DNA from: Gymnothorax reevesii
Taxonomy: Eukaryota > Chordata > Actinopteri > Anguilliformes > Muraenidae
Length of the DNA stretch: 64,000 bases
Direction: 5' to 3'
Assembly: GCA_029721435.1 (NCBI GenBank)
Contig: CM056573.1
Coordinates: 152,727,947-152,791,946 of the forward strand
The notes beneath the pieces were generated by a model. It saw only the letters and a list, made by a program, of their open reading frames with translations, searched no databases and was not told where the DNA came from. Position numbers and translations under genes: made by a program. Positions 54,945-64,000 of the stretch are shown here, piece after piece; positions within the stretch are counted from its first letter, which is position 1, and every line of letters begins with the position of its first letter.

Positions 54945-56460
54945 CACTGGACAAAAATATAAACGCACCACCAGATGTTTTGTGAATTTTATTACATATG
55001 GGATAATGTGAACCTCAGCAAATTTTACGACATGATAAAGACATCTAAACAAATCATATTGATGTCCGTTACACCTTGATACACGCACAATCAAAAGTTT
55101 GGCAACAGTTTCAACAGGGCAGGGGTGGATACCATAAATTTCACAGTTTGGTATCGCGTATGTCCGCCACGCGCATCTCTCAACGAGACACATCTCCTAC
55201 GCATGGAGTTTACCATAGTGTCTATGGTGGCCTGTGGAATGTTGTTCCACTCCTCCTGGAGCGCTATCTGGAGTTGCCGAACATTACCTGGGACTGGAAC
55301 ACGGTCCCGGATACGCCGATCCAGAGCATCCCAAACGTGTTCTATAGGAGTCATGTTGGGCGAATATGCGGGCCAGTCCAGCACCTGAACGTTCTGAGCA
55401 GTGAGGAACTGGGTGCAGACCCTAGCGACATGAGCACGGGCGTTATCATGCTGGAACGTGACATTATGCTGTTGGATAAACGGTACTGCAGTTGGTGCAA
55501 GGATCTCATCATGGTACCTTTGGGCGTTCAAGTTGCCATCGATGAAATGCAATGGAGTTCTCTGTCTGTGCGCAATCCCTGCCCACACCATGACACCGCC
55601 TCCGCCATGGGCGACTCTCCGGGCGACATTTGTGTCAGCAAACCGTTCACCGACACGGCGCCACACACAACGTCTCCCATCCGCGTGATACGAGTTGAAT
55701 CTTGATTCATCTGTGTACAGCGCATTTCTCCATCGAGCCAAGGGCCACCGGAAGTGTGCGTTAGCCCATGCGAGACGATTCCGGCGGCGTACGTCTGTGA
55801 GGTCCAGCCCACGGTCAGGGCGTCGAGCATGCAATTCTGCTTCTCGGAGGCGGTTGCGAACTGTTTGAGCAGAGATTCGTCTATTGTTCAGACCGACTGT
55901 CTCATCGGCCGTGCGTGTCGCTGGTCTGAAACGTTCACGCAAGTGCACCAGCCGGATGTGACGATCCTGAGCAGGGGTGGTCACACGTGGACGACGCCGA
56001 TGAGGCCTGTTCGCAGTGCTTCCAGTCTGTCGGAAACGCTGTCGTAGACGAACTATGGCACTGTAGTGAACATTCAGCTGTGCAGCGACCCCTCTGATGG
56101 ACATTCCAGCATTCAGCATGCCAATGGCACGCTCCCGCATAATTTGAGACATCTGAGGCATGGCTGCGTCTGACAAAATCCAACATTTTGGTGTGGCTTT
56201 TTATAGTCCCCGGCCCAAGGTTTGTCTGAGTACTGCTCATTCTGTCTGAGCAGTGTCTGGGTACACCGCACTTGTTTACTCATACCAATCATTACACCGG
56301 TGAAAAAAATACTCAATGTCTGAGCTGAACTCAAATTTTAGACATGAATCAATGGAAACATTCCTTTTGCAAATGAAAACAAATATATTTGGTATTTCAT
56401 AACGGCATACTTGAAATGGTGCCAATATTCCAAGTGGTGCATTTATATTTTTGTTCAGTG
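54945..56460 (-). mobile_element. Apparently intact Tc1-like transposon
   Basis: 1,516 bp flanked by TA (54943-54944, 56461-56462). The ends CACTGGACAAAAATATAAACG and, inverted, CACTGAACAAAAATATAAATG differ at only a few positions. It holds one complete transposase on the minus strand and is GC-richer than its surroundings. It is the only Tc1-like copy in the window with an uninterrupted gene. Confidence 0.94.
55091..56176 (-). CDS. Tc1-like (DD34E) transposase, full length
   Basis: 361 aa, a normal length for Tc1 transposases. Residues ~10-50 form a helix-turn-helix (MLNAGMSIRGVAAQLNVHYS), then a basic RRRPRV segment like the GRPR linker (~60-65) and a second helical DNA-binding region (~75-135). 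Catalytic residues: D156 in TDESRF, D244 in FQHDNARAH and E279 in PIEHVW, giving 34 residues between the second Asp and Glu. The GGGGVMVWAGI motif is present (~191-201). It would excise and integrate the element at TA. No stop or frameshift is present. The related copy at 22934-23945 is dead. Confidence 0.94.
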   Translation of the reverse strand: MSDAAMPQMSQIMRERAIGMLNAGMSIRGVAAQLNVHYSAIVRLRQRFRQTGSTANRPHRRRPRVTTPAQDRHIRLVHLRERFRPATRTADETVGLNNRRISAQTVRNRLREAELHARRPDRGLDLTDVRRRNRLAWANAHFRWPLARWRNALYTDESRFNSYHADGRRCVWRRVGERFADTNVARRVAHGGGGVMVWAGIAHRQRTPLHFIDGNLNAQRYHDEILAPTAVPFIQQHNVTFQHDNARAHVARVCTQFLTAQNVQVLDWPAYSPNMTPIEHVWDALDRRIRDRVPVPGNVRQLQIALQEEWNNIPQATIDTMVNSMRRRCVSLRDARGGHTRYQTVKFMVSTPALLKLLPNF

Positions 56461-56462
56461 TA

Positions 56463-56929
56463 CATTAAGCCTGAAGGCATTGTAGCGCACCTAGGCTGCT
56501 GCTTCGAAAACCCCCAACATGGGTTCCCTTCTAGAAGTTGTGGCGAATCAGGAGGAACACGGCTCGCTAACCAAACTCACTGACTGTCAGTTCTAATTAA
56601 GTATGTTAGCTACAGGAAGTGTGAAAAGCTTATCCAGACCCAAAGTTCAAATTGTTGGAATTTTAATGTGAACAAGCCCATTCTTGTACCAATACATGAA
56701 TGTTCTAATTATTGGGTATGCACTGGATAAAGCTGCTGTAACTGAATTGGTCATTTTCCTAGCTTCTTGTCCAAAGCTCATGTAAGCAATCCCCACCCTC
56801 CCATCCCCGAGCCAGGCACAGGAACGTGCATCACCAGGACGGTTCTGAAAGCACAAGTGGAATCCTCGCATCCGCGCTTCATGGAGAATCGTATTGAAAA
56901 GTTGTCATCTTGTGACCTCTGACCTGACC
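56463..56929. other. Nothing recognised
   Basis: No supported gene; possibly the 5' flank or terminal repeat of the DIRS element that follows. Confidence 0.4.
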
Positions 56930-59260
56930 AGCCTATATATAGGCACCACCCACATCATATAGGTCTCCTCTTCATTCTCCGATGCAAGACCCAGAGATGG
57001 TCGGCCTGAGTAACATGCCGGCTGTTGAATCAAGTGTTGCCTTGCTCATTGTGTCTCCTGACGAGGCAGTTTGTGAGCAGATGCGTTGCCCTAACATTGA
57101 ATGCTGCCGCACAGACAAGCTACCCTCCCGTGCATATAATTCCACTGCCCTTCTTGGCCATGTCGCTAACTAGCTGGCACACCCACTTGTGATACTAAAC
57201 TCTTCAGTTGCCTCCAAGTCATCTGACGTGCTAGTGAATCAGGCGCCCGAGCTGGCATTCTAAGCTATGGGCATTATTGCCAGTCAGTGTGGCAACACCT
57301 TGGAAACGCTGAATGAAGCCCGACAGCAGGTGTGGCAAGCTCGTGCAGGAATAACTTGAGACATCTCCCGCTGGCACCCAGGCAGGTGTTCGAGCCTGTA
57401 ACAGGAGGCATTCGACTGACATGTGTCCGTGACAGAATTACGTTCCCGCCATGTTGGGTTGGTGCCTACCTTAAGGCCACCTTCTACTCTGTCTGCTTCA
57501 CGTTTCAAAAATGCAGCACCCGGGGCGTTTCAAAGGTCCCTGTACCGCCCTCACAGCGATCCTCCCAATCACAACCCCAGGTCTCATTGACTAGATACAG
57601 AGGCGCTGGTCTACGCGCGAGCTTCCCTTCCACCGCACAGGCGGACCCAACCCGCCATCGGTGCTCATACCCATGTCTGCAGACAAACGTAATGAGAGCG
57701 TTGACGGGCCAGGGCCGCTGGCAGGGGTTTTTGCCAGCAGGCATTTAGCCCATTGGAATCTCATAACATCCAACCAATGGCTACTCAAAACCCTTTAAGA
57801 TGGGTATCGCCTGCAGTTTTGTCGCCGGCCCCTATGCACTCGGGGCTGAGACATGCAGTTATCAGGAACCCCAAACAAGCACAGGCCTCGACTCAAGAGA
57901 GTCGAACATTTCTACACAAAGGGGCCATAGAAACGGTCGACCCTGTGGTTCATCCAGGGGAGTTCTATACAGTTTACTTCTGCCGAGCATAGGCAATTTC
58001 TTCGATTTTCGTTCATGGGAAAGATTTTTAAGTTCAAAGTCCTGCCCTTTGGGCTCTCTTTAGCGCCAAGAGTATTCTCATAATGCGTCCAGGTTGCACT
58101 GGAACCACTTCAGACGGACGGAGTAAGGATCCTTCCGTACCTAGATGACTGGCTTGTTTGTGCGGCCAGGCCAAGGAGCTCGCACACCGGCTACTTCGAC
58201 ACATCACAGCTCTGGGATTCAAAGTGATCCAGAGGAAATGCAAGCTGGATCCAGAACATTCAACATATTTCATAGTCGTGACTCAGGATTCAAACACAAT
58301 GCTGGCATGTCCCATGCCAGATAGAATACGAGCAATCATGTCTGGGGTGAGACGCCTTCGTGCTGGAGACACCCAGCAATATGTTTCCCTCTTCCGGCTG
58401 TTGGGCAAACTCACAGCGGCAACAGCGGTGATACCGCGAGGCCTTCTGTGGCCAAGGCCATTTCAGAAATGGCTGATCCAGCTGCGCCTCTGCTCGTGCG
58501 AGACAGACATGTGTGGGTGAGAACCACTCGCCGCTGTGTGCACACTCTGAGACTATGGGCACAATCCCAGTTTCTCACCCAGGGAGTCCCACTTGGCCAG
58601 CTCCACTTCGCCCAACACACATCAAAACGCTGGAATTGACAGCAGTGCTTCTGTCCTTGCATCATTTTCAGGGGGGGCTGAGAGGCAAACTTGTGTTGCT
58701 GCATTCCGTCAACATCGCAACAATTTACTATATCAATCATCAGGGCGGCACAAGGTCGTCAGCACTCCAAATGGCTCACAACCTGTTGTTGTGGGCTCAG
58801 GACAGTCTCCTCTCCATGCAGGCAGCACACCTTCCTGGTTGCCTCAATAGTGTGGCAGATGCTCTGTCACGCGGGAAAGTGTCTCAAGGGGAGTGGAGAC
58901 TACACCCCAACACGGTGGAGCAGATATGGTGGACATACGGGAAAGCAGATGTCGACCTATTTGCGAGTAGTCAGACAACACATTGCATCAGGTGGTTCTC
59001 TCTGGGACAGGAACCAGGGGTAATGGGTCAGGATGCGCTAGCCCACAATTGGCCCAATCTGATCCTCTATACCTTTCCTCCCCTGCCGTTGTTGTGGAGG
59101 ATGTTATGTCGCGTTCACGAGCACGGGTACTGAGTGCTACTTATCGCCCCTCATTAGCTCTCAAGACCATGGTTTCAGCCTCTGCTCTCACTGGTAGTTG
59201 GACCGCCTTTCCAGCTACCCAACAGGCTTGACTTGCTGATGCAGTTGCAACACCACCCTG
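56930..59260 (+). pseudogene. DIRS-type retrotransposon, decayed and internally deleted
   Basis: Pieces of pol are readable: HLAHWNLITSNQWLLKTL and GYRLQFCRRPL near 57745-57840, then FLHKGAIETVDPVVHPGEFY, then FKVLPFGLSLAPRVFS at about 58030 and ILPYLDDWLV (~58130). RNase H-type segments follow: KTLELTAVLLSLHHFQGG, TIYYINHQGGTRSSALQ, LNSVADALSRG, GEWRLHPNTVEQIWW and DVDLFASSQTTHC. These are DIRS signatures. The usual stretch between the Y-x-FY motif and the VLPFGL motif is mostly missing, so RT is deleted. Many stops. No tyrosine recombinase was recognised. Confidence 0.82.
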
Positions 59261-59499
59261 GCGGTCTACCACTCCGTCATAGAACCACGGATATGCTAGT
59301 AACCAGCGTTATCATTAATAACGCATACCTGTCAACTGTCACGCATTCGGCGTGAGTTTTAGTGGCATATTTTGCAGTTCCCTGCTGTAGTCAGCAATTA
59401 TTCAATCAACGCATATGTAAGAGATTCTCGCGCAGAATTGAAGTCCTTGAGCATGGAGGTTTATCAGTTTCAAAATGCATTACGGTTGATTTCACCACT
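59261..59499. other. Repeat-like, unclassified
   Basis: Contains CCTGTCAACTGTCACGCATT and GGCGTGAGTTTT, which I associate with a common fish repeat, without visible ends. Confidence 0.3.
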
Positions 59500-61022
59500 A
59501 GTAATTGGAAACCGATTATGACTCCGAACATCTCACGCTACAGGTCTGCAAAAACACACACATCTAGATTCAGGAACAGTTTCTTCCCCACAGCTTTTCC
59601 CACCTTAAATTCTCTGTTTTTGTGGAACTTTTGCATCTTTTTGGATCTTTGCACTAGGTGCAATATATATGCATTACACAATACATGAGAACTTATTTCT
59701 CTCCAGTTGCGATACAAGCATAGTCCGCTTTTCTGCTAATAGTCTTTTTCTCTTGTGAATTGTATATAAGTAGATGTTATTGAGATATATTTATTTATTG
59801 ATGCAGGTTTTTACTCCTCAGCCGAGTCTGGCCGGAGGGTTATTGTCGTTACCTGCGTGTCCGTCTGTCTGGGCCAGAACTCGGCAACTAATGATCGCAG
59901 CTTCACCAAATTTGGTAGGGTAACTCACTATAACCCATAGATGTGCAACGTCAGGTTTTTGCTGGATTTCACCTTTGACCTTAGCACAGTGACCTTGACC
60001 CTGGAAATCTTGTCTGGGTGACATTGTCCAGGCTAGTACTAAGCAACTAATGATCGCAGCTTCACCAAATTTTGTATGATAACTCAGTATGACCCATAGA
60101 TGTGCAAAGTCAGGTTTTTTGCTGGATTTGACCTTTGACCTCAGCTCTGTGACCTTGACCCTGGAAATCTTGTCTGGGTCTGTACTCGGCATCTAATTAT
60201 TGCAGCTTCTCCAAATTTGGTTTGCTAACTCAGTATGACCCATAGATGTGCAATGTCAGGTTTTTGCTGTATTTCACCTTTGACCTTAGTGCTTTGATCT
60301 TCAACTTGGAAATCTTGCCTGAGTCAATACTCTGCAAATATAATTATCGCGGCCTCACCAAATTTGGTATGGTAACTCCCTATGGCCCATGCATGTGCAA
60401 TGTCAGGTTTTTTGCTGGATTTGACCTTTGACTATAGCTCTCTGACCTTCACCCTGGAAATTTTCTCCGGGTCAGTACTCAGCATCTAATTCTCACAGCT
60501 TCACCAAATTTGGTTTGCTAACACACTGTGACCCATAGATGTGCGATGTCAGGTTTTTTGCTGGATTTGGCCTTTGACCTTAGCTCTGTGAACCTGGAAA
60601 TCTTGTACAGGTCAGTACTCGTCAACTAAATATTGCAGCTTCACCAAATTTGGTATGGTAACTCGCTGTGACACATAGATGTGCAACGTCATGTTTTTTG
60701 TTGGATTCAACCGTTTAACATTAGCGCTGTGACCTTGAGGCAAGAAATCTTGTCCGGGTCAGTACTCAGCAACTACTGATCGCTGCTTCACCAAATTTGG
60801 TATGGTAACTCACTGTGACATGGATGTGCAAGATCATGTTTTTGCTGGATTTCACCTTTGCCCTTAGCGCTGTGACCTTGAGGCAAGTAATGTTGTCCGG
60901 GCCGAGGGCTGTTCAGCTACGTGTTATGTTTTTAATTGATGGCTTGAGTGTGTTTGTTGATGCACTATGTGGAGCTGCGCTCTAATTTCTTTGTACGCTT
61001 CGCCTACAATGTCAATAAAGCT
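59500..61022 (+). pseudogene. LINE 3' end, split by a satellite element
   Basis: 59500-59690 reads the LINE C-terminus (RYRSAKTHTSRFRNSFFPTAFPTLNS). A 3' UTR runs to 59812, is interrupted by the satellite element, and appears to resume at 60934 with CTCTAATTTCTTTGTACGC and AATGTCAATAAAGCTAC, like LINE 3' termini in fish. 5'-truncated. Confidence 0.55.
59813..60933. mobile_element. Satellite-carrying mobile element, copy 2
   Basis: Begins ACTCCTCAGCCGAGTCTGGC, has about seven tandem units spaced 137-160 bp (the CACCAAATTTGG landmark at 59903, 60063, 60209, 60356, 60504, 60641 and 60789), and ends CCGGGCCGAGGGCTGTTCAG and ACGTGTTATGTTTT. The same start and end motifs bound copy 1 at 15214-16183. 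No protein is encoded. Confidence 0.75.
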
Positions 61023-63390
61023 ACACTGCCATCCATAATTATTTGCACCCCTAGTTAAGATGTGTTCTCTAGCTTCTAATAAATTCAATTTTTTTCTAAA
61101 TAATATAGGACCACAATGAAAAAAAGAGGAAACTCCAACCTTTAATTCAAGTGCATTTATTCAGTGGGAAAAAAATCTCACATTAAGAAATAATTCTTTT
61201 ACATCAAATCATGTGTGCCACAATTATTAGCACCCCTGATGTTAATACTTTGTACAACCCACTTTTGTTCTGAAATGGAAATTTCCAATGGCCACATATG
61301 TAAAAGATGGGACATTTGACGAAGTTCCCGGCCATGACACATGAAGAGAATTGGCTGAAATTTGCCCTTGGGTATGGCCAACATTCAATGAAAAAACCAG
61401 GATGTGTCGACACCGGTAACATCTTCATCTGAACACTTGCATCAACCGACCATTGTAAACCCTAAAATGGGATGTTGTTGATACGAACTGGATTGTGTGA
61501 GTATGGCCCCCACTTAATTCCTCAAGTATTTTCAGTAATATAGTTATTAAATATGATCCTTATGATATTATGATTAAAATTATTGCCTAATGAAGAAATG
61601 AACTTGCCTTTGACAAGTTCATAATTGCCTTTAATGAAGAAAAGGACTCCCACTATACTTCACCTCATGAAACTCCGTCTGCCAGAAAATTGCATAATTT
61701 GCATTCGTATTCATAATCCTAATGGTGTACTTACAGAGGGAAAACATGAATGGGAATAAACAGTAAATCAATCACATTTTTCTTATAAAGTTTTGCTGGG
61801 GTACTGATGATTGTGGCACTCATGTTTTCAGGGGAAAATGCATTTTAAGGGAAGAATGTTTACTATCTTCAGTCATTTTACTTCAGTCGTTACCTCAGCT
61901 ATGTTCAGGTTCATCTTAACTGTGGCATCGCTGTTCTGTTCTCACAATTTGTAATTCACGGTTCATCACTTTCTGCCCTCCATCTGAAATTTAAACTCCA
62001 TCAGAGTCAAGTGATTGCAAAGCTACTCTGCACTGTATCAGGAGATTCTTGAAAAGTATGTCATGCAATCGGTTAAAAACCTAAAGCGAGGCTAAAAGTG
62101 GGTCTTTCAACATATCAGTGACCCAAAGTATTCAACTAAATCCACTTAAGAATGGCTCAGGAAAGAAGCGGGCAGTTCATGCCAGGCACCCCTCAAACCT
62201 CACTCAATCGGCTGATTACTGTCTGGAAGTGTAGGAAAAAATGTCTCAAGATGGATGCCAGAGACTGATTAGTGGCTGTAGGTAATGTTTATTCCAAGTC
62301 ATCACAGCAAATGGAGGTGCCCCAAGCTATTATTTGAAGGGGTTAACTTGCTTTTAGGCACATGAAATTGTGTGTTAGTGTCATATGCCACTTTTGTTGA
62401 ATAAACATGATAATACATATTTTTGTATTGCTTGTGTTCTTTCTTTGAAATATCTTTATCACAAATTGGGATTGGGATAACAAGATTTTATAATTTAATT
62501 GAACATTTTTATTTAAAAACAATGACCATCCCTATGGGGTTAACAAACTTTTCTACAGACATTTTTGTTTTATATCTGCCAAGCTTGAACAAGAGCATCA
62601 ATGGATGGAAATTTTCAGATCATCCCATATATTTTCAATGGCATTTAAGTCTAGACTTAGGCCTGGCTGCTTCAGAAAGCTGACTTCCTTTGTTTGAAGT
62701 CATTAATTTATTTTGTCACATTTCCTGGGGCCATTGTCCTATGGGAACATGAATCTTCACCCAAAATGCTCATTGCTTAGGAGCTGAAACAGGCTCTCTT
62801 GAAGTATTTGCATGTAATTGGCTCCATCTATCTTGCACTTGATGGCTACATGTTCTGCTCCCACTGAAACGCAACCCCATGGAATGCTTACACAATGCTT
62901 CATGGTACGGATTGTTGCTGCCTTGGTGATGGGCGGCCTTTGGTTTGAGCCAAGCATGCAACTTTGCCTTTCTGCCAAAGAGCCATAATGTCCCAAGGTT
63001 ATTTCCAAAGCTTTTGGTGGACTCCAGGCATGACTAAGTGATGGCTTTTCTCTCATATGGCGTTCATACAGCCACTTTGCCAATTATTTGACTCAAAAGG
63101 CTTTGGCCACTGCAGCGTTTTAACTGCCATCCTGGTCATTGCTCTGACAGTAGTGATTTTCTCCAAAGTATTTAGTCCCAAAAATATCAAAGCTTTGGAA
63201 ATCGTATAATTTTCAAATGTTGCAGCCATATATGCAGCAGTTCTTTAATGTCAACAAACCATTGGCCATTCCTTGGCCTTCAAGTGGGTTTGAATAGCCA
63301 TGCCTGTCTTCCTGTTGTGTGACCGCACAGAGATGGTGATTTACATTCCATAATCATGCTGTTGATTTCAAATCAATACAGGTGGACCTG
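61023..63390 (-). pseudogene. Tc1-like relic(s), antisense transposase
   Basis: Starts with ACACTGCCATCCATAATTATTTGCACCCC near 61021 and repeats CAATTATTAGCACCCCTGATG at 61220. At 62540-63110 the minus strand shows a decayed transposase: KPSLSHAW, WGCVSVGAEHVAIK, ANYMQILQESLFQL, then a relic of the QDNGP-K region and the NAIENIW-like region. Frames are broken throughout. It may be one element or two overlapping relics. Confidence 0.6.
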
Positions 63391-64000
63391 CTTTACAAAC
63401 GTCGCAGTTGCGCTTGTCTTTCAATGGAACTTTTGGGATTGGATGCACCGGAGTGGAACTCAGCTGTGTTTGGTGTTAGAAAGAGTTTTATTATTTTCTT
63501 AATGTTTCAGTTATTTGCAGTTGTGGCTGGGCCAGTCGGAGATGTGTTTTGTATTATCTCCTTGCATATGTTTCAGTGGATAATGTCATTGCTCTGTGTT
63601 TTTTTTTTTTTTTTGGTCATGGTAGATTCCATATTCGTACATTCTTACCATAGCGGGTGATATTGGTGACAATGTTGCCTTGATTTTCTTGGGGCAGTTT
63701 CCCCTCAGTTTTAACTTCAGCTTGTGAAATGCATTGTCAATTTGATTAAAATCAGGTGTTTGATTGTAGAACATTTTTCTTCTTATTTTTAAAAAAGGCT
63801 TTGGTTTCTCTCGCAGTATGCTTTTGGTCATTGTCCATATGCAGAATCAAGTGTATTCCCCAATAGCTGTGATAATTTTGGCTGAATTTGAGGAGATAAA
63901 ATGGGGCAAATCAGTTCAGATGGGTTGTGGCTCACCAGTTTGCCAACAGATGTGTAAGCTTATAATCCGTCACTTTGAGGGCAATGTTCACTTAGTTCAC
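63391..64000. repeat. Tc1-like relic running off the window
   Basis: GCTTGTGAAATGCATTGTCAATTTGATTAAAATCAGGTG and GGTCATTGTCCATATGCAGA follow the antisense-transposase layout seen at 24500-25000. A T-run lies at 63600-63615. Decayed; the right boundary is outside the window. Confidence 0.45.

Noticed and set aside
55076..55705. 209-codon plus-strand frame opposite the Tc1-like transposase
   Set aside because: It is a shadow of the GC-rich transposase on the other strand and has no recognisable domain.

Overview
This window looks like a teleost fish nuclear genome: a spliced vertebrate ion-channel gene with very long introns, set in a dense mixture of Tc1/mariner, hAT-like, Ty3, DIRS, LINE and SINE sequences of the kinds usual in bony fish. 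There are no prokaryotic features. The species cannot be named from the sequence alone.

The only host gene I can support is an intermediate/small-conductance calcium-activated potassium channel, closest to kcnn4, on the + strand. Five consecutive internal exons lie at 7984-8465, 10049-10184, 12594-12704, 21065-21189 and 52491-52560. Their phases match at every junction and total exactly 308 codons, covering S3, S4, S5, the GYGD pore, S6 and the calmodulin-binding region. The N-terminal exon (S1-S2) and the C-terminal exon(s) were not found and probably lie outside the window. The intron between the last two exons is 31.3 kb and is largely made of transposons.

Layout. 1-8 kb: unique-looking DNA, then a foldback repeat, a hAT-type MITE with a perfect 8-bp duplication, a tRNA-derived SINE with a 15-bp duplication, and a Tc1 relic split by a TTAA-flanked element. 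8-21 kb: kcnn4 exons, a ~160-bp tandem array, a satellite-carrying element that itself holds a 5S-derived SINE, and a dead 1.57-kb Tc1 element. 21-52 kb (giant intron): several Tc1 elements; a three-deep nest at 24.4-27.1 kb; an intact Gmr1-type Ty3 retrotransposon (30518-36581) inside a Tc1 element; a hAT-like long-TIR element; an element with perfect 25-bp TIRs; a TIR element carrying a LINE relic, itself inside a Tc1 relic; and a 1.3-kb minisatellite. 52-64 kb: the last visible exon, a solo LTR inside a LINE fragment, a Tc1-like transposon with an uninterrupted 361-aa transposase, a decayed DIRS element, and a second copy of the satellite-carrying element inside a LINE 3' end.

The most notable items are: (1) the intact Ty3 element whose integrase precedes reverse transcriptase, with LTRs that differ by only two indels; (2) the two satellite-carrying elements with shared ends, plus an 'empty' copy of the repeat that one of them entered; (3) the apparently intact Tc1-like transposon; and (4) the TTAA-flanked element carrying an exon with a consensus splice donor.
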